Made by a program: the position numbers and the translations under genes. DNA of 64,000 bases from Bacillus sp. T33-2 (GTDB lineage Bacteria > Bacillota > Bacilli > Bacillales > Cytobacillaceae), in assembly GCF_002860205.1 (NCBI RefSeq), contig NZ_PGVB01000002.1, forward strand, positions 248,001 through 312,000. Direction: 5' to 3'. This document shows, in pieces, positions 8,811 through 18,101 of the stretch (its first letter is position 1; every line of letters starts with the position of its first letter). Below the pieces are notes generated by a model. It ran no database searches. It had not been told where the DNA came from and was given only the letters and a program-made list of their open reading frames with translations.

Positions 8811-8882
8811 TTAAAGTTCCTTCAAGAAACCGCATAATGAGGTCACAGCATAAACACGGGCGTTCACCTTTTTCAAAAGCAA

Positions 8883-8907
8883 AGAAGCATCCTCATACGA
8901 TGCTTCT
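8883..8907. terminator. Bidirectional terminator between cotJC and ypbF
   Basis: Perfect 9-bp stem AGAAGCATC / GATGCTTCT between convergent genes, T-rich on both sides. The ypbF-like stop codon lies inside the 3' arm. Confidence 0.75.
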
Positions 8908-9364
8908 ATTTGTTTTCGTGGAATAGATTGATATCGTAATTCTTTTTCATCATTTCGAATACGACATGCCGGTTTTTCCATTCATCTTCTTTTTTCCACA
9001 GGTCTTTGCTTTTATCAATAATTTCACATCTTAATGCGTGGTATTCCTTCTCGGCCTTTTCCCGCTTTTCCCTCAGCAGATTCATCAGTCCATAGCTGCC
9101 GCCAATCACAACAAGGAAATATAGATTGGAAGAGTTTTGGACAAATACAGAGAACATTTCTGAAAAAGAATAATAAAAGGGTTTGGCAACATTAATATAC
9201 AGGTAAACAAAATAGCAGGAGGTCATCGCGATTGTCATCCACATAACGGTTTCATGCCGGCTTTTAAATTTATCAAATTTCCGCTTTCTGTCCACAACAC
9301 TCTGGAGCATTTTCTTTGTAGCATTATCTGTTCTCCCGTCAAGCTTGGTAATTGATGATTCCAT
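8906..9364 (-). CDS. ypbF: YpbF-like membrane protein (DUF2663)
   Basis: 152 residues. A basic N-terminal region (TKKMLQSVVDRKRKFDKFKSR), two hydrophobic helices (about 43-62 and 80-95) and a charged, probably coiled-coil C-terminal part (REKREKAEKEYHALRCEI). Length and architecture fit the YpbF/DUF2663 family; function unknown. Position beside the ypbE operon agrees with B. subtilis. Confidence 0.65.
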   Translation of the reverse strand: MESSITKLDGRTDNATKKMLQSVVDRKRKFDKFKSRHETVMWMTIAMTSCYFVYLYINVAKPFYYSFSEMFSVFVQNSSNLYFLVVIGGSYGLMNLLREKREKAEKEYHALRCEIIDKSKDLWKKEDEWKNRHVVFEMMKKNYDINLFHENK

Positions 9365-9455
9365 TGTCCTCCCCCTTGTCCAGCCTAGGCGCCTCGCGCC
9401 TTCAATTTCATATCCAAATATATGAACTTGTCCCCGTGGTTATGTGAGGATCATG

Positions 9456-9493
9456 ACAAAAAATAAAGAAAAGCTGGCTCAATGAACCAGCTT
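9456..9493 (-). terminator. Terminator after ypbE
   Basis: Hairpin AAGCTGG / CCAGCTT followed by a T-rich run on the minus strand. Confidence 0.8.
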
Positions 9494-9496
9494 AAA

Positions 9497-10183
9497 CTAA
9501 TTGTCTTTAGGAATTTTCAAAACCTGTCCTTTATTTACCTCGTTCCCTTTTATATTATTAGCCTTCCTGATTGTCTCGATTCCATCCTTCGAATTGTAAT
9601 ATTTCATTGCAATCCTGTACAGCGTCTCGCCTGGACCCACTGTGTGGTATATGGTTTCAGATCCGCTGCCAGAATCAGGCTGGACTGCCTGTGGCGCTGG
9701 TTCATTGTCATCCTGGACCACCGGCTCAGGGGCTGTTTTATTTCCAGCGTTGTCAGGCACTGTTGCCGGAGGGGGTGTGGAAGGATCTACCTGCACATCA
9801 GGCTGTTCGGCCGGCATCTCTTCATCTTCAGTGATAGTTTCTTCCTCGGAATCTTCCTGTCCATCTGTATTCTTTTTCACTGACCCTTCTACATCAATGG
9901 TTTCGAATCCGGTTGTCTCTTTTATATTTGTATTGGCTGGACTGTTCTTCCCATCCAGATAATTATAAGCGCTGAAAATGGAAATGGGCAGTAAAATGAA
10001 AAACAATACAAGCATCCTGAGGACCGGGTATTTTAGCTTCCATTTATTTTTGGATTGTTTCTGCCTGTGCAGCTCGCTGCGGGGAGGCAATTTATCTGCC
10101 TTGACCGGAGCGTGCTCTCTGTTTCGGTCTATTTTCTTCCGCAGCCGCTCGGCCTGGTCTCTATATGGGTCTTCCTTACTCAT
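9497..10183 (-). CDS. ypbE: LysM-domain membrane protein YpbE
   Basis: 228 residues. A charged cytoplasmic N-terminus (1-48), one transmembrane helix (about 52-70), a long acidic, proline-rich linker (about 75-170) and a C-terminal LysM domain (YHTVGPGETLYRIAMKYYN... to VLKIPK). The protein should be anchored in the membrane with LysM binding peptidoglycan. Last gene of the ypbB-recS-ypbD-ypbE operon, overlapping ypbD by 8 nt. Confidence 0.85.
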   Translation of the reverse strand: MSKEDPYRDQAERLRKKIDRNREHAPVKADKLPPRSELHRQKQSKNKWKLKYPVLRMLVLFFILLPISIFSAYNYLDGKNSPANTNIKETTGFETIDVEGSVKKNTDGQEDSEEETITEDEEMPAEQPDVQVDPSTPPPATVPDNAGNKTAPEPVVQDDNEPAPQAVQPDSGSGSETIYHTVGPGETLYRIAMKYYNSKDGIETIRKANNIKGNEVNKGQVLKIPKDN

Positions 10184-10793
10184 TCAACATCCCGTCCCGT
10201 TCACTATGATTCTTCAACTTGATGCTTATCCCAAGGAGAAAATCTATTAAAAAATGCATAAATACAGTAACAAGCAGATTTTCAGTCAGCATGAATATAA
10301 AGCCAATTAAAAAACTTAGTAAAATGATATTCGTAAATAAAAACCAATTGAATAAATACCTGTAATGAACAACTGCAAAAACCAGGCTCGAAATGATGAT
10401 GCCAAAATGTGCCTGTATGATTCCCCTGAATAAGATTTCTTCGCTGACGGCGACGATTGCCGCGATTGCTCCAATATGAAAAACGTTTCTGTCCCTGAAA
10501 ATTTTTTCATTCAATCCGCCGTCATCATAAAACGACCGTGGCAGTAATTTCATTAACACTAAATCAGCGGCAACTACCAGGAGCCCTGCAGAACCCCCAA
10601 TGATCAGGATTCGCGAATCATGCCAGACAATCAGCTTTTTAAATTGCGAGAAGCTGTCAAATAATATCATACCTAAAAATGCGGATATCGTTAATAGTAA
10701 TAATTGCGTAGCATATAAGTGGAACAGCAGCTCTTTGTCAGTCAGCTGTTTCACCAGGTCTTTGTACTTATTCTTCATAGTCGACTCACTCAT
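10176..10793 (-). CDS. ypbD: CPBP-family intramembrane metalloprotease YpbD
   Basis: 205 residues, several transmembrane helices. CAAX-protease/Abi motifs: EEILFRG (about 118-124), the VVHYRYLFN histidine (about 142) and HFLIDFLLG near the C-terminus. Substrate unknown. Overlaps both neighbours by 8 nt, so translation is probably coupled. Confidence 0.85.
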   Translation of the reverse strand: MSESTMKNKYKDLVKQLTDKELLFHLYATQLLLLTISAFLGMILFDSFSQFKKLIVWHDSRILIIGGSAGLLVVAADLVLMKLLPRSFYDDGGLNEKIFRDRNVFHIGAIAAIVAVSEEILFRGIIQAHFGIIISSLVFAVVHYRYLFNWFLFTNIILLSFLIGFIFMLTENLLVTVFMHFLIDFLLGISIKLKNHSERDGMLNE

Positions 10794-12276
10794 TCTTTAA
10801 TAACAATGCCAGTTGTTTTTTCCAGTCGGGTCCTGAATCTTTTTTCTGTTCCGTTAAGCCGGTGTCTTTAAATCGGCGAGTATCAATGCCGCAAGAACTG
10901 CAGCAGTTTTGCGTCATACCTTGGACCTTATCACCAAAGTATTCAAGGATGAATTGCCGTTTACAGCCTGAAAAATGAATCCATTGAAGCATTTTGAAAA
11001 TTTTCGACCGTTTCACTTCAAGCCTGTCAGAGATAAATGATGTGAAGCTGCGTTTTGTCTCTTCGATGCCCGGGGCATGCAGTCCATCAAGAACATCCCT
11101 GGCTATACGCCACTGAATTTCTGTAAATCCGCACAACTGCCGGAGTTCCTCTTCATGGCCGGAAATTGTGTGAATTCCACGTCCGTTTTCTGCAGCCCAG
11201 GAAAACAGCCTGTCAATTTGGGCTTCGTCAGGCAGTTCACCCTCAGCAAGCTGTAAGGCAAGCTGCTCATCTCCCGGCGCATATAAAAGGATAGCTATAC
11301 TTTCCTTTCCATCTCTTGCAGCCCTGCCGATTTCCTGCAAGTATGATTCCATTTGCATGGGCATGTGGTAGTGGATGATATACCGGATATTGCTTTTGTT
11401 GATTCCCATTCCAAAGGCACTTGTTGCACATACCACATCCAGTTGGCCGTGAATAAACTGCTGCTGGATGAGTATCCTGCTTTCCTGGTCCAGTCCCCCA
11501 TGGTATGCCATTACCTTCCCTGCCCCCTTTTCACGGAGGATGGAAGCCGTGTGTTCTGCAACTTTTTTGCTGGAAAAGTAAATGATTCCTGGTCCGTGCA
11601 GATATTTTACAAGTTCGATGGTGCGTTTCAGCTTCGAATGGGATCCATCAAGTTGTTCTACCGAAATAGAAATTTCAGGCCTGTCGACAGAATAAATCAC
11701 CTCTTCCCAATTTTTCAATTCGAGATGCCTCGCAATATCCTCCCTTACTTCAGCAGTCGCAGTAGCTGTAAGCGCAAGCGTCAACGGGTTGCCAAGCTTC
11801 TTCCGAACCGAGCCGAGTTTTAAATAGTCTGGACGAAAATCATAGCCCCACTGTGAAATGCAATGGGCTTCATCAATGACAAACAGGGATATTTCCATTT
11901 TCTTTAATTTTTCGGTAATTGCCTCAATACCCATCATTTCAGGGGAGATAAACACAAATTTATATTTTTTCAAATCCGACAAAACCTGCAGCTTCTGCAC
12001 GGGGGTAAGGAACGAATTCAAAGCGACAGCATTCTTTTCTCCCATCAGCATCATTTGCTCCACCTGGTCCTGCATGAGGGATAATAACGGCGAAACAATT
12101 AATACCTGCCCTTTGAGCAAATAACCGGGAAGCTGGTAACACAGCGATTTACCTGTCCCGGTCGGCAGCATCGCAATCGTGTCTTTTTGTGCAAGAATCG
12201 ACTGGATGGTTTCTTTCTGGCCAGGCCTGAATGATTCATACTGAAAACGTCTTTTCAAATAAGCTTCTAATTCCAC
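10786..12276 (-). CDS. recS: RecQ-family ATP-dependent DNA helicase RecS
   Basis: 496 residues, the same length as B. subtilis RecS (YpbC). Walker A PTGTGKS (38-44), DEAHCISQWGYDFRP (motif II, about 135), the SAT-like motif LALTATAT and QEIGRAARDG (motif VI). A C-terminal zinc-binding cluster has one upstream Cys (CKRQF) and three downstream (NCCSSCGID). It lacks a separate HRDC domain, which separates RecS from full-length RecQ. Acts in recombination and fork repair; operon with ypbB and ypbD. Confidence 0.9.
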   Translation of the reverse strand: MELEAYLKRRFQYESFRPGQKETIQSILAQKDTIAMLPTGTGKSLCYQLPGYLLKGQVLIVSPLLSLMQDQVEQMMLMGEKNAVALNSFLTPVQKLQVLSDLKKYKFVFISPEMMGIEAITEKLKKMEISLFVIDEAHCISQWGYDFRPDYLKLGSVRKKLGNPLTLALTATATAEVREDIARHLELKNWEEVIYSVDRPEISISVEQLDGSHSKLKRTIELVKYLHGPGIIYFSSKKVAEHTASILREKGAGKVMAYHGGLDQESRILIQQQFIHGQLDVVCATSAFGMGINKSNIRYIIHYHMPMQMESYLQEIGRAARDGKESIAILLYAPGDEQLALQLAEGELPDEAQIDRLFSWAAENGRGIHTISGHEEELRQLCGFTEIQWRIARDVLDGLHAPGIEETKRSFTSFISDRLEVKRSKIFKMLQWIHFSGCKRQFILEYFGDKVQGMTQNCCSSCGIDTRRFKDTGLTEQKKDSGPDWKKQLALLLKNE

Positions 12277-13331
12277 TGCTCTTCACCGTGCCTTGCCAAT
12301 ACCAGCCTGATTTCGAAATATGTGGCATCTTTAGCTTCATCCCGGATCGCCTTTAGCTTTTTCGCAGAGATTTTCCTGGCTGCCGCCAATATGGTTCGCT
12401 GTTTTTCCAGTTCAACATAGGGCCTAATATCGAACTCCTGTACATTTAGGGCGATTTCCACCACATGGTCTTCGATTGTGTTTACCTTTAATTTTCTGAT
12501 CCTGGCAATTTCCTGTATCGTTTTTCCATCACTGATCAACTGAAATGTTTTTTCCGTTGACATCGTAAGCGGGACAATTCTTCCAGGATCCATGATTAGA
12601 TTGCTTAAAACAGGATACTTGCTCCGATTATCGATAATTTCATTAAGCATAAAATGTAATACGTTTAAGAAATAAAGGTGATAATAAAAAAATTCGAGAC
12701 CTGCTCTTTCAGCTGCCTGCATCGATGTCAAGCCGATCATCCGGTACCCTGAAAGCCGCATGATCAGCAGGGCAGGATCAATGCCCTGCCTGTTTTCGAG
12801 GCATTCGAGAAGCTCATTGTAGAGCGCCTTTGCAAGCTGGTCCCGATTTGATCCTTGCTGTTTTAAGTAACCTTTTACCCACTCAGTCGTTTCTTTCCTT
12901 TTTTGCACAGGGGTGAACGTTTTTTGGCGGTATAAAAGGTTTGAACTCACCTGTGTCAATAATGACAGCCTTTCCCAAAACAAATCTGCCATGTTATGGT
13001 ATTTCCAACCATCCAAATAGAGCGGAAGCGGATTTTTCTCAATATGTACGTCAAGCACTTGTTTCCCTTCTGCTGTGAGAAAATACCGTCTTCCTTCATT
13101 TTCCTTGATCAGCCGTTTATCGTGGAGGATCGCCGCTGCCTCTTCAAGACCGGCCCTTCTGATGAAAGGCACTGTGTTAAAAAACGATGACAAACCAAAT
13201 AAATGAGCATCCTGGATTGTCTGGGAAGATTTTTTTCCTTGAAAAAGGTGATACAGAGAATAAATCGTTCGTTCCCCGTTGATTCTGTTTAGGCAAAAAA
13301 GTATGACTGTATCAAAATAGGTTATTCGCAT
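12267..13331 (-). CDS. ypbB: Conserved protein YpbB (RecS partner gene)
   Basis: 354 residues from ATG 13331, which has AAGGTGAT upstream; a longer frame to 13418 is not supported. N-terminus MRITYFDTVILFCLNRINGERT and a C-terminal helix-turn-helix region (TIQEIARIRKLKVNTIEDHVVEI) as in YpbB proteins. Overlaps recS by 10 nt. Function unknown; the HTH and the coupling to a helicase suggest a DNA-related role. Confidence 0.85.
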   Translation of the reverse strand: MRITYFDTVILFCLNRINGERTIYSLYHLFQGKKSSQTIQDAHLFGLSSFFNTVPFIRRAGLEEAAAILHDKRLIKENEGRRYFLTAEGKQVLDVHIEKNPLPLYLDGWKYHNMADLFWERLSLLTQVSSNLLYRQKTFTPVQKRKETTEWVKGYLKQQGSNRDQLAKALYNELLECLENRQGIDPALLIMRLSGYRMIGLTSMQAAERAGLEFFYYHLYFLNVLHFMLNEIIDNRSKYPVLSNLIMDPGRIVPLTMSTEKTFQLISDGKTIQEIARIRKLKVNTIEDHVVEIALNVQEFDIRPYVELEKQRTILAAARKISAKKLKAIRDEAKDATYFEIRLVLARHGEEQWN

Positions 13332-13518
13332 CTGATCACCTTTGCTAAAACATGTATTCAACACAGCCTGAGGGATCCTCAGGTTTTGAAAAAAATATAG
13401 CAAAAAAATAGTCTTCATGAACCTATTTTAACATGAAACATGGTTTGCGAAGCATTTATTTCCTTTGTCCAAATACGGATCCATGCAGCCGTGATAAGTA
13501 TTCTCAATGTTTTTTTTA

Positions 13519-13547
13519 TTGAAAAGTTGTTCATTCAGTTTTAAAAT
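13519..13547 (+). promoter_or_regulatory. SigA promoter of fer
   Basis: TTGAAA (13519-13524), 17-bp spacer, TAAAAT (13542-13547), about 75 nt before the ferredoxin start. Confidence 0.7.
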
Positions 13548-13604
13548 AGGGATTAGGGATACGTTTTCACATTTTTTTAACGAAGACGGACGCAAATTGT
13601 TTAA

Positions 13605-13871
<267 letters not shown>

Positions 13872-13896
13872 AATTTCCAAAGTTTAAGCTACATAT

Positions 13897-13934
13897 AACC
13901 CTCCGCGTCCATATTCTGCGCGGAGGGTTTTTAT
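13897..13934 (+). terminator. Terminator after fer
   Basis: AACCCTCCGCG / CGCGGAGGGTT stem of 11 pairs followed by TTTTTAT. Confidence 0.92.
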
Positions 13935-13941
13935 ATGACGA

Positions 13942-13971
13942 AAAAAGCAACGGTGCAGGCCGTTGCTTTTT
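13942..13971 (-). terminator. Terminator after ribU
   Basis: Perfect 12-bp stem AAAAAGCAACGG / CCGTTGCTTTTT with a 6-nt loop and T-run on the minus strand; T-rich on the plus strand too. Confidence 0.85.
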
Positions 13972-14011
13972 GTTTGTCTATTTGTAAATCCGCCTTGTCC
14001 GGCGGACAGCA

Positions 14012-14593
14012 TTAAGCGTTTTTGAATGATTGCTGCCTGCTGATCCAGGCGCTCATCCTGCTGAACAGCAGCATAAACACAATCGATATGAACAGCCCTT
14101 TTACCAAATTGAACGGAAGTATTCCCGTTACAATAAGTTGGCGCAGAGCCGGTGAAGACATTGCAGGCGCATTGAGGAAAAAGGTGTACGCTGGCATGAT
14201 CACATAGTAGTTCAGGACACTCATCAATACTGCCATGGTAACTGTTCCGCCTACAAGGGCCAATGTCATCCCTTTTTTTGTTTTAAGCTTTGTATAAATA
14301 AAATACGTCGGCAAAATAAACACTGTTCCGGCAATAAAATTGGCAATGTGCCCTACAGGAACTCCTGTTGTGCTTCCAGTCATAAAATAATCCAGAACAT
14401 TTTTGAACAACTCGACAAGAACACCGGCCAACGGCCCGAAAACTAACGTAGCGATCAATGCAGGTATGTCGCTGAAGTCAACCATTAAATATGCTGGGAA
14501 TGCTGGCAACGGAAAGTTCAACAGCATTAACACATAGGCGATACTGCTGAGCATTCCGATTGATACTAATTCTTTTACACCAAATTTCTTCAT
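14012..14593 (-). CDS. ribU: Riboflavin transporter RibU (ECF S component)
   Basis: 193 residues with about five to six transmembrane helices. It has the S-component segments FPAFPAYLMVDFSDIPALIATLVFGPLAGVLVE and GHIANFIAGTVFILP. RibU binds riboflavin and works with the shared ECF energising module, encoded elsewhere. ATG 14593 follows AGGAGAGAGG. The long leader (14594-14880) contains an FMN riboswitch plus terminator, so uptake is shut off when FMN is plentiful. Confidence 0.93.
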   Translation of the reverse strand: MKKFGVKELVSIGMLSSIAYVLMLLNFPLPAFPAYLMVDFSDIPALIATLVFGPLAGVLVELFKNVLDYFMTGSTTGVPVGHIANFIAGTVFILPTYFIYTKLKTKKGMTLALVGGTVTMAVLMSVLNYYVIMPAYTFFLNAPAMSSPALRQLIVTGILPFNLVKGLFISIVFMLLFSRMSAWISRQQSFKNA

Positions 14594-14659
14594 TTTCCTC
14601 TCTCCTTTTGAGATCCACCTCATAGAAGAAAGGTTCAGCAATTGCATGCACTTTTTCAA

Positions 14660-14690
14660 ATAAAAACCCCCAAGCCGGTTGCTTGAGGGA
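14660..14690 (-). terminator. Riboswitch-controlled terminator of ribU
   Basis: Minus-strand stem CCCTCAAGC / GCTTGGGGG followed by TTTTTATTTG, between the FMN aptamer and the ribU Shine-Dalgarno. It is the likely expression platform: FMN binding lets this hairpin form. Confidence 0.85.
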
Positions 14691-14756
14691 GAAATTGCAA
14701 AGGCACGCTTAATAATCGTCCAAAAACCTGCATTTTTTGAACGCCTGCGGAACCTC

Positions 14757-14880
14757 CATCTTCTCCCATCCAGACTGTACTGTCGGCTTTGGAATCGCAC
14801 CAAATCCTGCCTAAAAGGCTCGCGGGCTTAGAGATAAACTCATCACCGCCGGTCGGGATTTTCACCCTGCCCCGAAGATA
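14757..14880 (-). ncRNA. FMN riboswitch (RFN element)
   Basis: On the minus strand the conserved RFN blocks appear in order: GGGGCAGGGTGAAAATCCCG, then ACCGGCGGTGATG, then AGCCCGCGAGCC, then GGATTTGGTGCGATTCC, CCGACAGTACAGTCTGGATG and GGGAGAAGATG. This is the six-helix FMN-binding aptamer. It precedes ribU, the expected target. Confidence 0.95.
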
Positions 14881-14903
14881 GATCATTATTTTATTACTTT
14901 TAT

Positions 14904-14932
14904 ATTATAAAGGAAGACAGCATGTTTGTGAA
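14904..14932 (-). promoter_or_regulatory. SigA promoter of ribU leader
   Basis: Minus strand TTCACA (14927-14932), 17-bp spacer, TATAAT (14904-14909), placing the start at the 5' edge of the FMN aptamer. Confidence 0.8.
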
Positions 14933-15127
14933 GGTTTATGCTTTCTCGAAATAAAGCATTTTGGAAGATTGACACATATTATCTTTTTTAGTGCAAACAG
15001 CCATAGATACGAACATTTCCTTATGCAAACACAGCCCCTATTATACCTTTTAAATGGGACCTGAGGCTATGTTTATTGAAAATTTTCAGTAAAGCGGTTA
15101 CATCGATGTTTGAAGATTCTTTCGACA
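14933..15127. other. Divergent ribU-serA spacer
   Basis: No gene seen. A TTGACA at 14969 lacks a matching -10. A long-range inverted repeat AACACAGCC (about 15027) / GGCTATGTT (about 15066) with one mismatch spans roughly 50 bp and has no T-run. Confidence 0.4.
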
Positions 15128-15156
15128 TTGACAGAAAAATATTCGTCTTGTAAAAT
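15128..15156 (+). promoter_or_regulatory. SigA promoter of serA
   Basis: TTGACA (15128-15133), 17-bp spacer, TAAAAT (15151-15156), about 40 nt before the start codon. Confidence 0.88.
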
Positions 15157-15197
15157 AATCAGAATATTAATCCACTTTTTGTTTGCCAGGAGGCTGA

Positions 15198-16778
15198 ATG
15201 GACATGATTCAAATATTGGTGGCTGACTCCATTAATGAGGAGGGGCTGCGGCCATTGCTGGAAATGCAAAATGCACAAGTGATCCAAAAAAAAATCGATG
15301 ATCCCGATGTGCAGCTTGAAGATATTGATGCACTTCTGGTAAGAAGCGCTACAAAAGTGACGGGTGAGCTTCTGGATAAGATGCCCTCGCTGAAGATCAT
15401 CGCCCGGGCTGGTGTGGGTGTCGATAATATCGATGTCGACGCAGCAACAAGGTACGGGGTTGTTGTAGTAAATGCGCCGGACGGAAATACAATTTCCACA
15501 GCGGAGCATACATTTGCCATGATGGCCTCTCTTTTAAGGAACATCCCCCAGGCACATCAGTCTGTTAAAAATGATGAATGGAAAAGGAATCAGTTCGTCG
15601 GGAGTGAGCTTTTCGGCAAAACGCTTGGAATCATCGGAATGGGCAGAATAGGATCAGAGCTTGCCAAGAGGGCCCGTGTTTTCGGAATGGACGTAAAGGT
15701 GCACGATCCGTTTTTGACTAAAGAAAGGGCCGGAATACTGGGCGTTCAGCTGTGCGCTTTTGAAGATGTCCTCGAAGGCTCTGACATCATCACAGTACAT
15801 ACTCCTCTTACAAAAGAGACAAAAGGTCTCTTGAATGAAAATACCCTTAGTCTCACAAAAAAAGGGGTTTATCTGTTAAACTGTGCCCGTGGAGGGATAA
15901 TTGATGAAATGGCCCTCGCTGCTTTCATTGAAAAAGGCCATGTTGCAGGTGCCGCCCTGGATGTGTTTGAAGCAGAGCCTCCGGGAGACCACCCGCTTTT
16001 AAAGATGAATAATGTAATTGTAACCCCGCATTTGGGTGCTTCCACCAAGGAGGCTCAATTGAACGTGGCGACACAGGTAGCCAGTGAAATAAGAGTGTTT
16101 TTTGAAGATAAGCCAGTTGCCAACTCCATTAATCTTCCGGCTATCTCAAAAGAAATTTATGACAAAATCCGGCCATACCACCAGCTCGCAAAGCAAATGG
16201 GCTCACTGCTGTCACAGCATATCAATGAAGGGGTCGAGGAAATTTCCATTACTTATTCAGGCACCGTCACAGAACTCGAAACATCCTATTTAACAAAAGC
16301 CTTGCTTGCCGGTTTTTTCAAAAACCGCCTTGACGTAAATGTAAACGAAGTAAACGCCTTTCATACCGCCAAAGAAAGGGGCATTGTCATAGGGGAAAAA
16401 ATGTCCGGCAACACATTTGGATATGCTAACTGCCTCTCTGTTGTAGTAAAAGGAGAAGACATTACGTTTACGGCAAGGGGGACTTATATTGACCACTACG
16501 GGCCACGGATCGTGCATATCAATGGATTTTCTATTGATTTTCATCCAGAAGGCAATCTGCTTTATATCCAGCATATGGACCGCCCCGGTGTCATTGGGCG
16601 GGTTGGAAAAATCCTTGGCGACCATCAGGTGAACATTGCCACCATGCAGGTAGGAAGAAAGGAAGCAGGTGGCCAGGCAATCATGATTTTATCATTTGAC
16701 AAGCCGCTTGATGACAAAATTGTCAAATTAATTTCCAGCAGTGACGATATTGTTTCTGCCAACCGGATACAGCTATAA
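15198..16778 (+). CDS. serA: D-3-phosphoglycerate dehydrogenase
   Basis: 526 residues; first step of serine synthesis, oxidising 3-phosphoglycerate with NAD. N-terminal substrate domain; NAD-binding GKTLGIIGMGRIGSELA (about 140-156); catalytic Arg in NCARGGIIDE (about 231-240), Glu in EAEPPGDHP (about 258) and His in TPHLGAST (about 279). A long intervening domain leads to a C-terminal ACT domain (YIQHMDRPGVIGRVGKILG onward), the usual site of serine control. AGGAGG precedes two possible starts (15198 and 15204); which is used is open. Monocistronic here: promoter before, terminator after. Confidence 0.95.
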   Translation: MDMIQILVADSINEEGLRPLLEMQNAQVIQKKIDDPDVQLEDIDALLVRSATKVTGELLDKMPSLKIIARAGVGVDNIDVDAATRYGVVVVNAPDGNTISTAEHTFAMMASLLRNIPQAHQSVKNDEWKRNQFVGSELFGKTLGIIGMGRIGSELAKRARVFGMDVKVHDPFLTKERAGILGVQLCAFEDVLEGSDIITVHTPLTKETKGLLNENTLSLTKKGVYLLNCARGGIIDEMALAAFIEKGHVAGAALDVFEAEPPGDHPLLKMNNVIVTPHLGASTKEAQLNVATQVASEIRVFFEDKPVANSINLPAISKEIYDKIRPYHQLAKQMGSLLSQHINEGVEEISITYSGTVTELETSYLTKALLAGFFKNRLDVNVNEVNAFHTAKERGIVIGEKMSGNTFGYANCLSVVVKGEDITFTARGTYIDHYGPRIVHINGFSIDFHPEGNLLYIQHMDRPGVIGRVGKILGDHQVNIATMQVGRKEAGGQAIMILSFDKPLDDKIVKLISSSDDIVSANRIQL

Positions 16779-16784
16779 CATGCA

Positions 16785-16826
16785 AAAGGCGGAACCGGGA
16801 AACAAGGTTCTGCCTTTCATTTTTTA
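16785..16826 (+). terminator. Terminator after serA
   Basis: AAAGGCGGAACC / GGTTCTGCCTTT stem followed by CATTTTTT. Confidence 0.85.
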
Positions 16827-16938
16827 ACCAAGAAAATTTCCTTTTATTTCTCCACAGGAAAATTTATCGTATATATCCAGTTTCCCTTGAAAGTGAAATG
16901 GCTGGGTCAAATTCCAACTCTAAAGAATGATCGCTTGC

Positions 16939-17913
16939 TTACTTCACGATCAATATTTGCTGTGGATGTATTGTACTTGAATCCAGGCCGTTCAATTTCT
17001 TTATGTCTTCAATACTCGTATTGGTTTTGCGTGCAATAGACGCGAGTGTATCCCCCGCTGCCACGACATAGTGATTCGCCACCCCAGGCTTAATGTTGAT
17101 TTTTTGAGAAGCTGCAATGTTGTTATCAATGATGCTGTTCATCTCGGCTATCTGCTCAACAGATGTTCCATACTTCCCGGCGATCGACCATAAAGTCTCT
17201 CCTGGCTGGACTGTGTGCGCTATTTCAGGCTGCTTTTCGGCTGGGACGACTTGTACAGTTTCCTGCTGTTGCCCTGTATGTATTATATTCGTGTGATTCA
17301 CAGCACGCGGCTCTTGAACGTTGTCCTCACTTCTCGGCATCTGCATCCTGGCGGTCGCTGTCACTGGTGTATCTGCACTTTTTCCATGAGCGTACACATA
17401 TTGGCCGATTTCTGCAGGACTAAGAACCTGAACAGGATTCAATGCATTCTCTTTTCCAAAAGTCCACTTGTGCTGATGGACTTCAAAATGGAGGTGAACT
17501 CCGGAAGAATCACCGGTGTTTCCCATTTCCCCAATGGTCTCTCCCTTCTTGACAACCTGTCCTTCCTTCACATGCCTTTTATGTAAATGAGCATACACAG
17601 TTTCATAATTGTTTTCATGCTTTATAAAAATAACATGTCCATAGGAGCCTGAATAATAAGATTTGGTCACGGTTCCCTTATCCACGGCATAGATTTTCGA
17701 TCCTAAGTCACCCGCAATATCGATGCCTTTATGATGTCCGTTCCTGGTTCCGAATGTATCGGTAATGATTCCATCTGATGGCCATATCCAAAGGGGACCC
17801 TGCTCGTGTGATCCGAGAGTTTGTGCCTGGGAGTGCTTTCCGCCGAGAAACAACAAGCTGACACATAGTGCCATGAGTCCGGCAATCAGCAAACGCTTTA
17901 TGTAGTCGCCCAT
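16939..17913 (-). CDS. Secreted M23 peptidase with two LysM domains
   Basis: 324 residues. A signal peptide (1-30, ending near SQAQ) is followed by an M23/LytM metallopeptidase domain at about 45-150: zinc ligands in NGHHKGIDIAG (H-x3-D) and HLHFEVH (H-x-H). A linker of about 70 residues leads to two C-terminal LysM domains (HTVQPGETLWSIAGKYG and YVVAAGDTLASIARKTN), which bind peptidoglycan. Predicted to cut peptide cross-links in the wall. No clear B. subtilis orthologue at this position comes to mind, so it looks like a lineage-specific neighbour of the sigX locus. Confidence 0.85.
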   Translation of the reverse strand: MGDYIKRLLIAGLMALCVSLLFLGGKHSQAQTLGSHEQGPLWIWPSDGIITDTFGTRNGHHKGIDIAGDLGSKIYAVDKGTVTKSYYSGSYGHVIFIKHENNYETVYAHLHKRHVKEGQVVKKGETIGEMGNTGDSSGVHLHFEVHQHKWTFGKENALNPVQVLSPAEIGQYVYAHGKSADTPVTATARMQMPRSEDNVQEPRAVNHTNIIHTGQQQETVQVVPAEKQPEIAHTVQPGETLWSIAGKYGTSVEQIAEMNSIIDNNIAASQKINIKPGVANHYVVAAGDTLASIARKTNTSIEDIKKLNGLDSSTIHPQQILIVK

Positions 17914-18059
17914 TTTCTTCCTCCTTCATACTTGTACTTCCTTTTTCACGTTATGACTGCATGTACTTGTTTAGAACAACGAGTGAATCTGGGAGTACGG
18001 CCAAAAAGCACATTTGTTATTATTTGGACATCTTTTACTTTTTTATACAAAAAGAGGGG

Positions 18060-18099
18060 AAAAATTGCGGAAGAAAGGACCGGCCTCGGCGGCCGATCC
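18060..18099 (-). terminator. Probable terminator after rsiX
   Basis: GC-rich stem GGATCGGCC / GGCCGGTCC followed by an interrupted T-rich stretch on the minus strand. Confidence 0.5.
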
Positions 18100-18101
18100 G
18101 T

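Noticed and set aside
14594-14803. In-frame N-terminal extension of ribU
   Set aside because: It would translate through the FMN riboswitch and its terminator; the Shine-Dalgarno supports ATG 14593.
14969-14992. TTGACA as a serA promoter
   Set aside because: No acceptable -10 at 16-18 bp; TTGACA-17-TAAAAT at 15128-15156 is far better.
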